Shown: positions 8,345 through 16,928 of the stretch, piece after piece
Numbering within the stretch: position 1 is the stretch's first letter
Layout of the letters: the number at the start of each line of letters is the position of its first letter
DNA from: an uncultured Nitrospira sp.
GTDB taxonomy: Bacteria; Nitrospirota; Nitrospiria; Nitrospirales; Nitrospiraceae
Direction of reading: 5' to 3'
DNA: 64,000 bases
NCBI GenBank assembly: GCA_902500775.1
Contig: CABVRZ010000017.1
Coordinates: forward strand, 19,938 to 83,937
Translations under genes and position numbers: made by a program
The notes under the pieces: model-generated
Told to the model about the DNA's origin: nothing
The model's database searches: none
What the model saw: only the letters and a program-made list of their open reading frames with translations

Positions 8345-9096
8345 CGAGAGATGTCAGGCGCAGGAAAGGTTCACCGTTCACTCTCAGAACCTGCTGGTCA
8401 TGGTTTGCGCCAGGGTCGAGGAGGAATCGGCGTGCACCCATCTGGACGATGGTCGGGGGATTGGTTGTCTCGACGATTCTTTTTTGGGTGATGGTGCAGT
8501 TGGGGCAAGCCTCTTCAGATCCCAAGCCCAAAGCCTCTCCGTCGCAAAATTCCATCAAGCAAGAAGGGCAAGCATCTGCCACGGAGGGACCACCTCACGA
8601 GCCTGAGGCCAAGGAAGAGGCAACGGTTGCGGTCCGATCGGCGACTCAGGGACCGGCCATTGAGATGCCTCGCGAAGTACTCGAGATGCTGGATCAACGG
8701 AAACGAGACCTGGATCGACGGGAAGAGGTCCTTCGCCAGAATGAAGAACGACTCATGATCGTGCGGAGTCAGGTCGAGGAGCTTCTTGAACAGAACGAGG
8801 CGCTGGAAAAGCGGATGCAGAGCGCACGAGCCAAAGAGGAACGTCCTGCGGCTCAATCGACCAAGAATCAAGCGGACAAAGATCGTGGAGCACAGGAACA
8901 GCGGACTCAACTGGCTAAAATCTTTGAATCGATGCCGTCGGAGGATGCGGCAGCGCGTCTTGAGCGCTTGCCAGACAGAAAAGCGATTGAAATTCTGCGA
9001 ATGGTCAAGTCCAAGACGGCAGGCGCGATCCTTTCTCAGGTGAAAGCGGACCGAGCTGCTAAACTCACCGAACAGTTGCTGGCACAAACGCCGTAG
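8341..9096 (+). CDS. MotE-like membrane protein (MgtE-N-type domain)
   Basis: 251 residues. After a basic N-terminus there is one transmembrane helix (near residues 36-57, MVGGLVVSTILFWVMVQLGQ). A long charged coiled coil follows (about 110-190) and then a small helical domain of MgtE-N type (FESMPSEDAAARLERLPD near 198-215, then AGAILSQVKADRAAKLTEQL). This architecture matches MotE, a periplasmic chaperone for the stator protein MotC in alphaproteobacteria, and related proteins found after fliJ elsewhere. It may act in the periplasm on motor assembly. Last gene of the flgB operon. Confidence 0.7.
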   Translation: MTRDVRRRKGSPFTLRTCWSWFAPGSRRNRRAPIWTMVGGLVVSTILFWVMVQLGQASSDPKPKASPSQNSIKQEGQASATEGPPHEPEAKEEATVAVRSATQGPAIEMPREVLEMLDQRKRDLDRREEVLRQNEERLMIVRSQVEELLEQNEALEKRMQSARAKEERPAAQSTKNQADKDRGAQEQRTQLAKIFESMPSEDAAARLERLPDRKAIEILRMVKSKTAGAILSQVKADRAAKLTEQLLAQTP

Positions 9097-9239
9097 AGTT
9101 CCACAGTACCGTTGGTTGATCCAGCCACGCGCATGATCTTCAGCCTCTTTCCATCAGTCCTCAGGGCGATCGATGGCTTGCCGGTCTCCTCGAAGGTTGC
9201 ATTTGTTGAATAAATAATATACGCTGCAACACCTTGAGT

Positions 9240-9245
9240 TATAAT
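9240..9245 (+). promoter_or_regulatory. Possible sigma-70 -10 box
   Basis: A perfect TATAAT lies in a locally AT-rich stretch, 35 bases before the start of the secreted protein at 9281. No convincing -35 hexamer sits at 16-18 bases, so this is weak support for an independent housekeeping promoter. Confidence 0.3.
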
Positions 9246-9280
9246 ACGTAAGTTTGTTTAATTTCATGGAGAACATTGAT

Positions 9281-9892
9281 ATGTCTCAACGCAGCATCTC
9301 TATTCGTCAGTCGCTACGAGCACCTCTGTCCAGGGGGTTGCTCTTGGTTTGTACAATCATGGCTACGCTTGCTCCTATTTCGGAGCTGGTGTTTGCAGGG
9401 CAGCAGGGTCCGTTCATTGTCACGAGCACGCACACGCAGAATACGCCTTGGGCGATTGATGAGGGTGACGTCAAGCCTGCTGGTCAAAGCGGGCGGTTTA
9501 TTGTGAGAGATCGGCACATCACGGGCACGTTTGCAGGCGACATCAGCGGTGGCTTCACAGTCACCTATGATACCAATGTTCCACTTGCCACCCAGTCTGG
9601 TCCCATTCACGCTCGAATGGTTGCCGGTGTGTACGAGGCAAATATGACGATGGTATCCAGCGTTGGCCCTACCCCGGTGCCCTGTGAGATGCCGGATGGT
9701 AAGACCTGTCTTGAGACTCCGGTCGGCAACTTCGTGCCGGGACTGTTGCTGAACGGCAGAATGAACTTTCAAAGCGGGGCCAAAGGTAAGGGGAATGTGA
9801 GCGGTTGGCTCATTGCGCTTCTTGACCAAGAAGGGCACATCACGAGTATTGTGGCCGGCCAGCTCACGATCGTCGGTCAGTGGGTGCAATGA
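9281..9892 (+). CDS. Secreted protein of unknown function
   Basis: 203 residues from the ATG at 9281, which has GGAG nine bases upstream; in-frame starts at 9254 and 9266 lack good sites. The N-terminus is a classical Sec signal (basic start, hydrophobic core LLLVCTIMATLAPI, cleavage after FAG near residue 39). The mature part is rich in Gly, Thr and Val, suggesting beta structure, with one Cys pair (PCEMPDGKTCLE). I do not recognise the family. It sits alone between two flagellar operons, with about 185 bases of AT-rich leader, so a flagellar role cannot be assumed; a periplasmic or surface protein is likely. Confidence 0.7.
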   Translation: MSQRSISIRQSLRAPLSRGLLLVCTIMATLAPISELVFAGQQGPFIVTSTHTQNTPWAIDEGDVKPAGQSGRFIVRDRHITGTFAGDISGGFTVTYDTNVPLATQSGPIHARMVAGVYEANMTMVSSVGPTPVPCEMPDGKTCLETPVGNFVPGLLLNGRMNFQSGAKGKGNVSGWLIALLDQEGHITSIVAGQLTIVGQWVQ

Positions 9893-10013
9893 ATGTAGAA
9901 GGTTCTGAGGTAGATGCCGGAAAGCAGCGCATGGCAGCCGACGATCAGATGCTGTGGAGCTGAGGCACGTCAGGTGCCATAACCGGTTCTCAGTCAGTAA
10001 TTTGGGTAGGCTC

Positions 10014-10418
10014 ATGATTCGACTGCTCTCGTCCTCGGCAGTGGTGCCGATGTGTCTGGGAGCGCCGACTGTGGCCGGAGCAGGTGACCCAGTGAACCTT
10101 GATCAACCATTCCAGGATGCACTGCGCCTGGATCTTCTTCGATCGCTTTTCAACCAGGCGGTACATCATCCGGAGAATCACATGTAAATCTCTAGTCATC
10201 TGATCCGAGCTGACTCGATCACAAAAGGCCAACGATCGATGCGTTTCAAGTACTATCTTGAAGGCAAGTCCAAGTCCGATCGGCATCTCAGTGCAGAAGG
10301 TTCGCTCCGATCCGCTCCGGAGTTCAGGCAACTGGATTGGCATTTGCGTTCAAACTACCAGAAGAGTCCGTCAAGGAGGATCTGCCACACATGGAGAGTC
10401 CGTCATAAGGAGCGTTGA
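10014..10418 (+). pseudogene. Possible decayed small secreted-protein gene
   Basis: An ATG at 10014, preceded by GGGTAGG, opens a 57-codon frame with a signal-like start (MIRLLSSSAVVPMCLGAP). It ends at TAA 10185-10187. The same frame then stays open for another 76 codons, to TGA at 10416-10418. This suggests one reading frame broken by a nonsense mutation. No family recognised. A chance open frame is also possible. Confidence 0.28.
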
Positions 10419-10495
10419 AACGAGCTCTTTCCCATTCCGATCCCGATCCCTTTTGCCTACCACCCAGTAAAATTTTCCTCTTTCCTTCTACGTGA

Positions 10496-10513
10496 TTGTG
10501 AGTTGAATCACAA
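10496..10513 (+). promoter_or_regulatory. CRP/FNR-family-type operator
   Basis: TTGTGA-GTTGAA-TCACAA is a perfect inverted repeat with the TGTGA-N6-TCACA form of a CRP-type site. It lies 36 bases upstream of the -24/-12 element ahead of fliK. The cognate regulator is not in the window. Confidence 0.5.
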
Positions 10514-10549
10514 CCACTCGATATTTCAGCTCATTAGGAACTGCCAACC

Positions 10550-10565
10550 TGGCATGAGGTTTGTA
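10550..10565 (+). promoter_or_regulatory. Sigma-54 promoter of fliK operon
   Basis: TGGCAT-GAGGT-TTGTA fits the -24/-12 consensus except for T in place of C in the -12 GC. It ends 36 bases before the fliK ATG at 10602, the same distance as for flgB, fliL and flgF. This also argues against the TTG at 10503 as the fliK start. Confidence 0.65.
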
Positions 10566-10601
10566 GTTAGTCCTGCCGGAATCTCACGAGGACGGATAGA
10601 C

Positions 10602-12224
10602 ATGGATTTCATTGTCCCAGATCTACTCTCTGCCACATCGAGCCCTCCCTCAGACGGGACGGTGCGGACTACTCGTTCGGCTTCTTTCAGTGGTCCTGCC
10701 GTTCGAAAGAGTTTTTCTTCAGTGTTGCAAGGGGTCCGTGGCGAAGAGAAGAAGGGGAACACTCAGGATGCGGATAGTCCTCGAGGATCCTATAAGGTCG
10801 AGGATCGACCGGATCCCAAGCAGAGTAAAGACCTTAACTCTGCAGCCTCCCAAACTGAACGGTCTGAGGCCATACAGTCTCGTACTTCAGGGAGTGAAAA
10901 GTTAAGTGATAGTCAAAGTCAGACTGTGGATAGTTCTCAGGATGAATCTGAATTGGCATTGTCGCAGAGTAACTCCGGATCAACAGCTGATGGATCGATG
11001 TTTGTGTCAATGACGTCAGCGAATGTGTCTCAGGCAGGAGCTCCGATGGTGGCCAATGTGGTACCGGAAACGCACAATGGCTTGCAGGTCTCAGACTGCG
11101 AATGTCGTGCTGATGAAGGATCCCCATCAACCTCGATGGTGACTAATGCTTCAGTACGGCCAGCCGAGAGTCGTTCACTTGAGAAAGGTGCAACTCCTTT
11201 ACCGACTGACGGGCCGGAACAGGCTCAGGCTGCATTGCTCGCTCAGAAAGAAGCTGAGCCCCCCGCCAAGCAGACCACTGAGTTGGGGGGCGCCAAGGGT
11301 GATCAAGCCCTGCAGGGCAGCACGACCAATTCTGTAACCACTCACGCTGCGATTCCAACCTCACCATCGGGTGAAACCATTTCGTCCTCCGATCACACTC
11401 TTGCTCAGCTTGTCCAAACCCATGACGGGAAGCTCTCGCCGGGGAGTCAATTTGATCGAGACCTGGCAGCTCTTGGTCGAGGCGAACATGGCGTCGTGCG
11501 CCATTCAACGGACAGTCAGGGGCCTCTTCTTGTGCTGGTTCACGAGGATCAAGGAGATGCTGGTCCAAAGATTCAGGAGAGTACCCCTCAGGGACAGCAG
11601 CTTGTTGTTGATCAGGAAGAGCTGTTCAGTCAGTCAGGGCACGAGCATGAGGGACGACAGCAGGGCAATCCTGAGAGCAAGCTCGTTCAGGGGACGGTTG
11701 TCGACCTTCCATCCATGAACGGACGTACAACGGAACATTATGCGGCTGTGGCACAAAGTCAGACCGTTTCCGTACCAGCGCCACCTTCTCCAACTGTCAT
11801 TGTGCCGCCGGCACAGCCAGCCTCTTCAGTGCCTGATCTGACGCAGCCTCCAACTCCTTCCATCTTGCGTTCAGTGGTGTTGGAGGTGGCTCAGCCGGAG
11901 TTGGGGCATGTCAACATTCGTGTCGCCATGATGAACGAGTCCGTTCACGCTCATTTCTTGACGGATCGGGCGGAGGTTGGGCAGTTCCTGCTCAACGGAC
12001 AGGACAGACTTCAAACAACGTTGCAAGCGAACGGGCTCGACATGGGACAGTTTCGAGTCGATATCGATCGTCAGCATGGTGGGCGCTCGTTCCAACAGGG
12101 ATTGTTTCATGAACAGGGACAATCCGGACAGCAAGGATCCCAGGGGGGCGTACAGGAGCAGGCTCACGGGTGGTCGGATGAGATGTACCGTCCCCTCCAG
12201 GGGCGGCTGAACGTGGTGGCGTAA
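10602..12224 (+). CDS. fliK: Flagellar hook-length control protein FliK
   Basis: 540 residues from the ATG at 10602 (ACGAGG upstream, and downstream of the sigma-54 site). The first 400 residues are low-complexity, Ser/Gln/Pro rich, as in the FliK ruler. The C-terminal 110 or so form the Flg_hook substrate-switch domain (VVLEVAQPELGHVNIRVAM, then ANGLDMGQFRVDI), followed by a Gln/Gly-rich tail. FliK is secreted during hook growth, measures hook length and contacts FlhB to switch export to filament-type substrates. It lies directly before flgD and flgE, its usual partners. Confidence 0.88.
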   Translation: MDFIVPDLLSATSSPPSDGTVRTTRSASFSGPAVRKSFSSVLQGVRGEEKKGNTQDADSPRGSYKVEDRPDPKQSKDLNSAASQTERSEAIQSRTSGSEKLSDSQSQTVDSSQDESELALSQSNSGSTADGSMFVSMTSANVSQAGAPMVANVVPETHNGLQVSDCECRADEGSPSTSMVTNASVRPAESRSLEKGATPLPTDGPEQAQAALLAQKEAEPPAKQTTELGGAKGDQALQGSTTNSVTTHAAIPTSPSGETISSSDHTLAQLVQTHDGKLSPGSQFDRDLAALGRGEHGVVRHSTDSQGPLLVLVHEDQGDAGPKIQESTPQGQQLVVDQEELFSQSGHEHEGRQQGNPESKLVQGTVVDLPSMNGRTTEHYAAVAQSQTVSVPAPPSPTVIVPPAQPASSVPDLTQPPTPSILRSVVLEVAQPELGHVNIRVAMMNESVHAHFLTDRAEVGQFLLNGQDRLQTTLQANGLDMGQFRVDIDRQHGGRSFQQGLFHEQGQSGQQGSQGGVQEQAHGWSDEMYRPLQGRLNVVA

Positions 12225-12242
12225 GACGAAGGGAGACTCCAC

Positions 12243-12896
12243 ATGATCGATCCCGCAGGACTGAGCACGACCGTGACCCCATCCACGCCTGAAAAAACAG
12301 GACCTCGATCCCTGGGACAGGACGACTTTCTCAAACTGCTGGTGACGCAGCTGAAGAACCAAGACCCATTGAAGCCGACGGACAATACCGAGTTTGTGTC
12401 GCAGCTCGCGCAGTTCAGCCAGCTCGAACAGAGCGCCAAACAAGCGCAGTTGCTACAGCAGAGCCTCGACGCACAAACGGCGTCGTTACAATTCACACTG
12501 CTTCCCATGGTTGGCCGCACGGTGACGATCGGCCACCCGTTGGTCCAGTTGGGAGAGGGACCGGCCACTTTCGGTTATTCGCTGGAGAAGAATGCGGCGA
12601 AAGTTCTCGTCAGCATTCAGAATGCAGACGGACAAGTCATGCGGACTCTCGAGTATCGGGATCGACTGGCCGGACCGCATGCAGCCGAGTGGGATGGCAA
12701 GAATCAGGACGGAGTGCAGATGCCGAAGGGTCTGTACCGCTATGTCATTTCCGCAGCAGACGGGGAAGGAAAGTCGGTGAAAGTTGAGGGGCGTGCCACC
12801 CTCACCGTGTCCGGTATCCGCATGGAAGAAGGGCAGGCAAAACTTCTGGTCGGTGATTTGTCGATTAATCCGTCCGAGATTGTCGAGCTGAGATAA
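12243..12896 (+). CDS. flgD: Flagellar hook assembly (capping) protein FlgD
   Basis: 217 residues. The N-terminal signature LGQDDFLKLLVTQLKNQDPL near residues 25-44 and the following TEFVSQLAQFSQLEQ are diagnostic of FlgD. The C-terminal half has the FlgD Ig-like/tudor portion (AAEWDGKNQDGVQMPKGLYRY). It caps the growing hook and lets FlgE polymerise. The ATG at 12243 follows GGGAGA. It is the middle gene of fliK-flgD-flgE. Confidence 0.95.
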   Translation: MIDPAGLSTTVTPSTPEKTGPRSLGQDDFLKLLVTQLKNQDPLKPTDNTEFVSQLAQFSQLEQSAKQAQLLQQSLDAQTASLQFTLLPMVGRTVTIGHPLVQLGEGPATFGYSLEKNAAKVLVSIQNADGQVMRTLEYRDRLAGPHAAEWDGKNQDGVQMPKGLYRYVISAADGEGKSVKVEGRATLTVSGIRMEEGQAKLLVGDLSINPSEIVELR

Positions 12897-12916
12897 CAAA
12901 GAGGAGGACTGTACCG

Positions 12917-14275
12917 ATGGGAATTCTGTCGTCGCTTTTTACGGGCGTCAGCGGGCTGAACGCAAACGGCAATGCGCTATCGGTCGTGGGAAATAATATT
13001 GCGAATTTGAGCACCGTGGGATTCAAGTCCAGCCGCTCTGTCTTTGCCGACCTGATTAGTTCTTCCCTGGGAGGGGCGGGCGGAGCGATTCAGACCGGTC
13101 TGGGTGTTGCGCTCAACGGTGTGCAAGGGAACTTCAGCCAAGGTTCACTCAGCACCACGAGCAACGCATTGGACTTGGCTGTAGACGGTAACGGATTCTT
13201 TGTCCTTCGTGACACAGCCGGGGCGGCGTTTTATTCTCGGGCCGGGCAGTTTCATTTGAATTCGCAAAATCAGATCGTGGATCCGAGTGGATTTCTGCTC
13301 CAGGGTTTTCAGGTGAACACCAGTGGGCTGATCACTGCGAGCATCAGTGGCGTGACTCTTCCGACGACCACGGCTCCTCCTAATCCGACCAGCACCGTCG
13401 ATATCGGTGCCAATCTCAATTCACAATCGACGACCGGTACATTTTCCCTTGCGGACCCGGCCGGGACGTCTCGCTTCTCCTCGTCGATCACTGTCTATGA
13501 CTCTGTGGGTAACAGTCATCTCCTGACGAGTTATTTTACGAAGACAGCGGCGAACACCTGGACGTATAACGTGGTTGGCAGTACGAACGAAATCGTCACG
13601 GGCAATTATCATGCATCGAATGTGAATGCCTCGCTTGGGCTCGTGCGGTTGGCGTCCGGTTCCCTGACCTTCACGACATCCGGTGCACTGGACACGGAGA
13701 GTGTCGTCACGAGTTATGACAGTGGGACGGCTGGAGGCACGGCCGGAGGTACAGTCGGACAGTCACAAATCGATTTTGTCGGCGCAACGGCCGATCAAGC
13801 GATTGGCTTCAATTTCGGTACAAGTGTCACGACTGATGGGGGGAACGGCATGAACTTGACTACTCAGTTTGGTGCCGCCTCAGGGCTGGTTCAGCAATCT
13901 CAAAATGGATTTGGGGCCGGAGCGCTCCAGACATTCAGTGTGGAGACCAACGGGATGATCAATGGAAGATTCTCGAATGGGCAGGTCCGGCCGCTGGCCC
14001 AGTTAGCCTTGGCACGATTCCCTGATCCGCTCGGGCTTGTGCGAACCGGGAAAAACACGTTTGCTGAATCCGGTACATCGGGACAACCGTTGATCGGGGC
14101 AGCCACGTCTGCTGGTCTTGGAAGAGTCCTTGCGAACACGCTTGAGTTGTCCAATGTCGATCTGGGCGAAAGTTTTATTGAGATGATTGCAGCCCAACGA
14201 GGGTTCCAGGCGAATTCGAGGGTCATCACGACTTCGGATGAGGTGCTTCAAGAGTTGGTGAATCTGAAACGATAG
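12917..14275 (+). CDS. flgE: Flagellar hook protein FlgE
   Basis: 452 residues, with a strong GAGGAGG start. The N-terminus MGILSSLFTGVSGLNANG and VVGNNIANLSTVGFKSS is the rod/hook motif; DLAVDGNGFFVLRD is the conserved domain D1 segment. The C-terminus ends in the family helix (NVDLGESFIEMIAAQRGFQ, then SRVITTSDEVLQELVNLKR). The middle is Thr/Ser/Gly rich, as expected for surface domains. It polymerises into the hook. Last gene of the fliK operon, with a hairpin directly after the stop. Confidence 0.96.
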   Translation: MGILSSLFTGVSGLNANGNALSVVGNNIANLSTVGFKSSRSVFADLISSSLGGAGGAIQTGLGVALNGVQGNFSQGSLSTTSNALDLAVDGNGFFVLRDTAGAAFYSRAGQFHLNSQNQIVDPSGFLLQGFQVNTSGLITASISGVTLPTTTAPPNPTSTVDIGANLNSQSTTGTFSLADPAGTSRFSSSITVYDSVGNSHLLTSYFTKTAANTWTYNVVGSTNEIVTGNYHASNVNASLGLVRLASGSLTFTTSGALDTESVVTSYDSGTAGGTAGGTVGQSQIDFVGATADQAIGFNFGTSVTTDGGNGMNLTTQFGAASGLVQQSQNGFGAGALQTFSVETNGMINGRFSNGQVRPLAQLALARFPDPLGLVRTGKNTFAESGTSGQPLIGAATSAGLGRVLANTLELSNVDLGESFIEMIAAQRGFQANSRVITTSDEVLQELVNLKR

Positions 14276-14289
14276 ATGTATCGGTTGTA

Positions 14290-14315
14290 GCCCGGGAGGA
14301 AGATTCTTCCCGGGC
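14290..14315 (+). terminator. Hairpin after flgE
   Basis: GCCCG-GGA-GGAAG-ATT-CTTCC-CGGGC forms a strong GC-rich stem 14 bases after the flgE stop. The downstream run is CTCGTTCTC, so it is not a perfect intrinsic terminator, but its position at the end of the fliK-flgD-flgE operon fits termination or mRNA-end protection. Confidence 0.55.
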
Positions 14316-14325
14316 CTCGTTCTCA

Positions 14326-14355
14326 GGCACGGAGCCCTACTGGGGGCACCGTGCC
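14326..14355 (+). terminator. Second hairpin between flgE and fliL
   Basis: GGCACGG-A-GCCC-loop of 6-GGGC-A-CCGTGCC gives a 7 plus 4 bp stem with one internal mismatch. No T-run follows. Together with the preceding hairpin it separates the fliK operon from the fliL operon. The rest of 14356-14514 shows nothing I can identify. Confidence 0.4.
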
Positions 14356-14514
14356 ACTCCTCGCGTCTTCCCCTCATGTCAGTTTCTTGACGGTGTCAAC
14401 GACTCGCCTGACGGTATAGTGGGAAGGTACCAGCTACCAGGCCCACCTCTCCTAAAACCTCGTGGAAATACATCTATTGCAAAGCTCCGTGGCCGGCAAC
14501 CACAAGCCGTTCAA

Positions 14515-14530
14515 TGGCATATGCATTGCA
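14515..14530 (+). promoter_or_regulatory. Sigma-54 promoter of fliL operon
   Basis: TGGCATATGCATTGCA is a near-perfect -24/-12 element (TGGCAT-N5-TTGCA). It ends 39 bases before the fliL ATG. It would drive the long fliL-to-fliA operon. Confidence 0.85.
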
Positions 14531-14569
14531 GTTGCTTCACGGGGGCGATGAGGCCTTCAAGGAGGAGCT

Positions 14570-15121
14570 ATGGCAGATGCAGCCGAGACGGAGGACAAAA
14601 CCGCTGGAGCGGCCATCGCGCCGGCATTCCCGATCAAGTTGCTCATTATTGTGTCGGTGATTGCTCTCCTGTTCGGTGTGGGGGGAGCGGTTGTCGCCGT
14701 CAAGTTCTTCGGCGGATCCGATAAAAATGCAGAACATGCCGATGAGCATAAGACTGAGACAGCGGCTAAGTCCGACGCACAAGGCGGAACGAGTGGGAAA
14801 TCAGGACAGACTGCCGCTCCGGGAGTCATGTTTGATCTGGATCCGTTCATTGTGAATTTAGCGGACGTCCCGGACGTCCGCTACTTGAAGCTGACCGTCA
14901 AGCTTGAAGTCGACAATGATGCCGTTTCTGCCGACCTGTCCGCTCGAGTTCCACAGGTCCGCGACGCAGTTCTTGTGTTACTCAGCAGTAAGGATGTGAA
15001 TGCGGTGAGGACCACGCAAGGGAAATTTCAATTGCGAGATGAAATTACGCAACGGATCAATGGACTGCTCCCCAAGCCGGGTGTGCGGTCCGCGTACTTC
15101 ACGGATTTCGTCGTTCAGTAA
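14570..15121 (+). CDS. fliL: Flagellar basal body-associated protein FliL
   Basis: 183 residues, starting after AAGGAGGAG. A short cytoplasmic N-terminus is followed by one transmembrane helix (LLIIVSVIALLFGVGGAVVA, about residues 24-43), a charged linker and the periplasmic FliL domain. In that domain FDLDPFIVNLADVPDVRYLK (near 85-104) is the family signature. FliL surrounds the stator units and helps torque or load sensing. First gene of the fliLMNOPQR-flhBAFG-fliA operon. Confidence 0.94.
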   Translation: MADAAETEDKTAGAAIAPAFPIKLLIIVSVIALLFGVGGAVVAVKFFGGSDKNAEHADEHKTETAAKSDAQGGTSGKSGQTAAPGVMFDLDPFIVNLADVPDVRYLKLTVKLEVDNDAVSADLSARVPQVRDAVLVLLSSKDVNAVRTTQGKFQLRDEITQRINGLLPKPGVRSAYFTDFVVQ

Positions 15122-15132
15122 CGATCACTCGT

Positions 15133-16107
15133 ATGGAAAAAATCCTCTCACAAGACGAAATTGATGCCCTCTTGAAAGGGGTGGTCTCCGGAGAAGTCGA
15201 CACGACTCCCAAGGAAGGTGAAACGACTACAAAAGGAGTGGCGCAATACGATCTCTTCAATCAGGAGCGGATCATTCGCGGGCGAATGCCCACGATGGAA
15301 ATGATCAACGACCGGTTTATTCGTCGGCAATCCGTGGCCTGGACTAATATGTTTCGTGACGCCATTGATTTTGTGGTGGTCGGGACTCAGGTGATCAAGT
15401 TCGGTGAATTTCTCAAGAAAATTCCGCAGCCTTCTTCACTGAATGTGTTTCATATGTCGCCCTTACGTGGTAGCGCCCTCTATGTGATGGATGCATTTCT
15501 CGTCTACTTGATTATCGATTATTTCTTTGGTGGCAAGGGGCAAACTCACGTGAAGCCGGAAGGCCGGGACTTTACTCCTGTGCAGTTACGCGTGATCAAG
15601 AAGCTACTGCTGCAGGCGTTGGTTGATCTTGAAAAGGCATGGCAGGCTGTCGCACCCGTAAAGGTGGAATATGTGCGATCGGAAAGTAACCCGCAGTTTG
15701 CGATGGTGGTGACGTCGTCGGAAATTGTGATGGTCGTCACGTTGCAGGTTGTTCTCGGAGAAACCGCCCGTGAGCTCTATATCGTATATCCCTATGCCAT
15801 GCTCGAACCAATCAAAGAAAAATTGTATTCGGGCCTGGTATCCGATCAAGTCGATCAGAATGGAGACTGGAGTCAACGATTCCGAGAACGCTTGCAGGAA
15901 TGTCCTCTGCCGATCGCCGTTCGGCTGGGAACTGCCACGGTGACGGTCAAGGATGTTCTCAATTTCTCCCCCGGGGATGTGGTGTTACTGAATCAGCGAC
16001 CGGGTGATCCGCTCGATTGTTTTATCGAAGGGTACCATAAGTTCCAGGGGAGTCCCGGGGTCTATAAGGGCAATCACGCATGTCGCGTGACCAAAGTGTT
16101 GACATAA
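15133..16107 (+). CDS. fliM: Flagellar motor switch protein FliM
   Basis: 324 residues. The N-terminus EKILSQDEIDALLKGV is the CheY-P-binding segment. The CheC-like middle domain follows (RIIRGRMPTMEMINDRF begins near residue 51), then the C-terminal SpoA domain that pairs with FliN. It is the C-ring component between FliG and FliN and sets rotation direction. Full length for the family. 11 bases after fliL. Confidence 0.96.
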   Translation: MEKILSQDEIDALLKGVVSGEVDTTPKEGETTTKGVAQYDLFNQERIIRGRMPTMEMINDRFIRRQSVAWTNMFRDAIDFVVVGTQVIKFGEFLKKIPQPSSLNVFHMSPLRGSALYVMDAFLVYLIIDYFFGGKGQTHVKPEGRDFTPVQLRVIKKLLLQALVDLEKAWQAVAPVKVEYVRSESNPQFAMVVTSSEIVMVVTLQVVLGETARELYIVYPYAMLEPIKEKLYSGLVSDQVDQNGDWSQRFRERLQECPLPIAVRLGTATVTVKDVLNFSPGDVVLLNQRPGDPLDCFIEGYHKFQGSPGVYKGNHACRVTKVLT

Positions 16108-16132
16108 GCGGGACCGGAGGACGCGAACGATC

Positions 16133-16501
16133 ATGGCCGAATCAGAATCCACCACACCTCGTGATTCCCAGACCGGTGGAGGGATGTCTCCACAGCTTGC
16201 ATCGTTTCCGCCTGTTCAGGATTCAGAAACCGGAGGCAGCTCGAAGAACATCGATTTTATTCTAGATATTCCGATGAATGTCGCGGTGTATGTGGGATCC
16301 ACCAAAATGGCGATCCGTGATCTGCTCCAGCTGGCGCAAGGGTCTGTCATCGAGCTCGATAAATTGGCAGGCGAACCAATGGAGGTGATGGTCAACAATA
16401 AACTGGTTGCACGCGGTGAGGTCGTCGTGGTGAACGAAAAGTTCGGCATTCGATTGACTGATGTGGTCAGTGCGGCTGAGCGTGTTCAACAGCTCCGGTA
16501 A
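16133..16501 (+). CDS. fliN: Flagellar motor switch protein FliN
   Basis: 122 residues. About 40 variable N-terminal residues precede the SpoA domain: ILDIPMNVAVYVGSTKMAIR, then LAQGSVIELDKLAGEPMEV and VNNKLVARGEVVVVNEKFG, the classic FliN sequence. It forms the base of the C-ring and docks the FliH-FliI complex. It follows fliM by 25 bases in the same operon. Confidence 0.96.
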   Translation: MAESESTTPRDSQTGGGMSPQLASFPPVQDSETGGSSKNIDFILDIPMNVAVYVGSTKMAIRDLLQLAQGSVIELDKLAGEPMEVMVNNKLVARGEVVVVNEKFGIRLTDVVSAAERVQQLR

Positions 16502-16520
16502 ATGATCCAAGGGAGAACGC

Positions 16521-16928
16521 GTGATTGACGTATGGGATAGCCTGATTCGAACCGTCTCGGCGCTGGCCGTGGTGTTGCTGTGTATCGGCATCGTTGCATT
16601 TGTGGCCCGTCGGGTGATGGGGCCACGAGCAGGGAATTCCGGTGGCCGGCCACTGGTTCAGGTGTTAGCGAGTGGGTATCTTGCCCCACGCAAGACGATT
16701 AGTTTAGTGGAAGTCGCCGGCGAGTATCTGATCGTGGGAGCAACGGCGACCGATCTCATTTCCTTGGGACGGATCAGCAATACGGCCCATCTCCGGGAAT
16801 TGCTTGGGATGTCAGCTCAGAAGTCTTCCACCGAGATGACAGCGGCTCCAGGGGCAGATGTAGCGTCATGGCTTCAACGACAGCCGCTCCATTGGGCTGA
16901 TCATGATAAGGAACCGCATGGCCACTGA
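16521..16928 (+). CDS. fliO: Flagellar biosynthesis protein FliO
   Basis: 135 residues from a GTG start that follows AGGGAG. One transmembrane helix near residues 10-32 (VSALAVVLLCIGIVAFVARRV) and a small basic/beta domain after it (LAPRKTISLVEVAGEYLIVG) match the FliO/FliZ family. FliO is a scaffold for assembling the FliP-FliR export gate. Position between fliN and fliP supports the call despite low conservation. Overlaps fliP by 11 bases. Confidence 0.88.
   Translation: MIDVWDSLIRTVSALAVVLLCIGIVAFVARRVMGPRAGNSGGRPLVQVLASGYLAPRKTISLVEVAGEYLIVGATATDLISLGRISNTAHLRELLGMSAQKSSTEMTAAPGADVASWLQRQPLHWADHDKEPHGH

Noticed and set aside
10503..10601. Extended fliK start at a TTG
   Set aside because: It would put the start upstream of the probable sigma-54 promoter at 10550, and the ATG at 10602 has better spacing and context.
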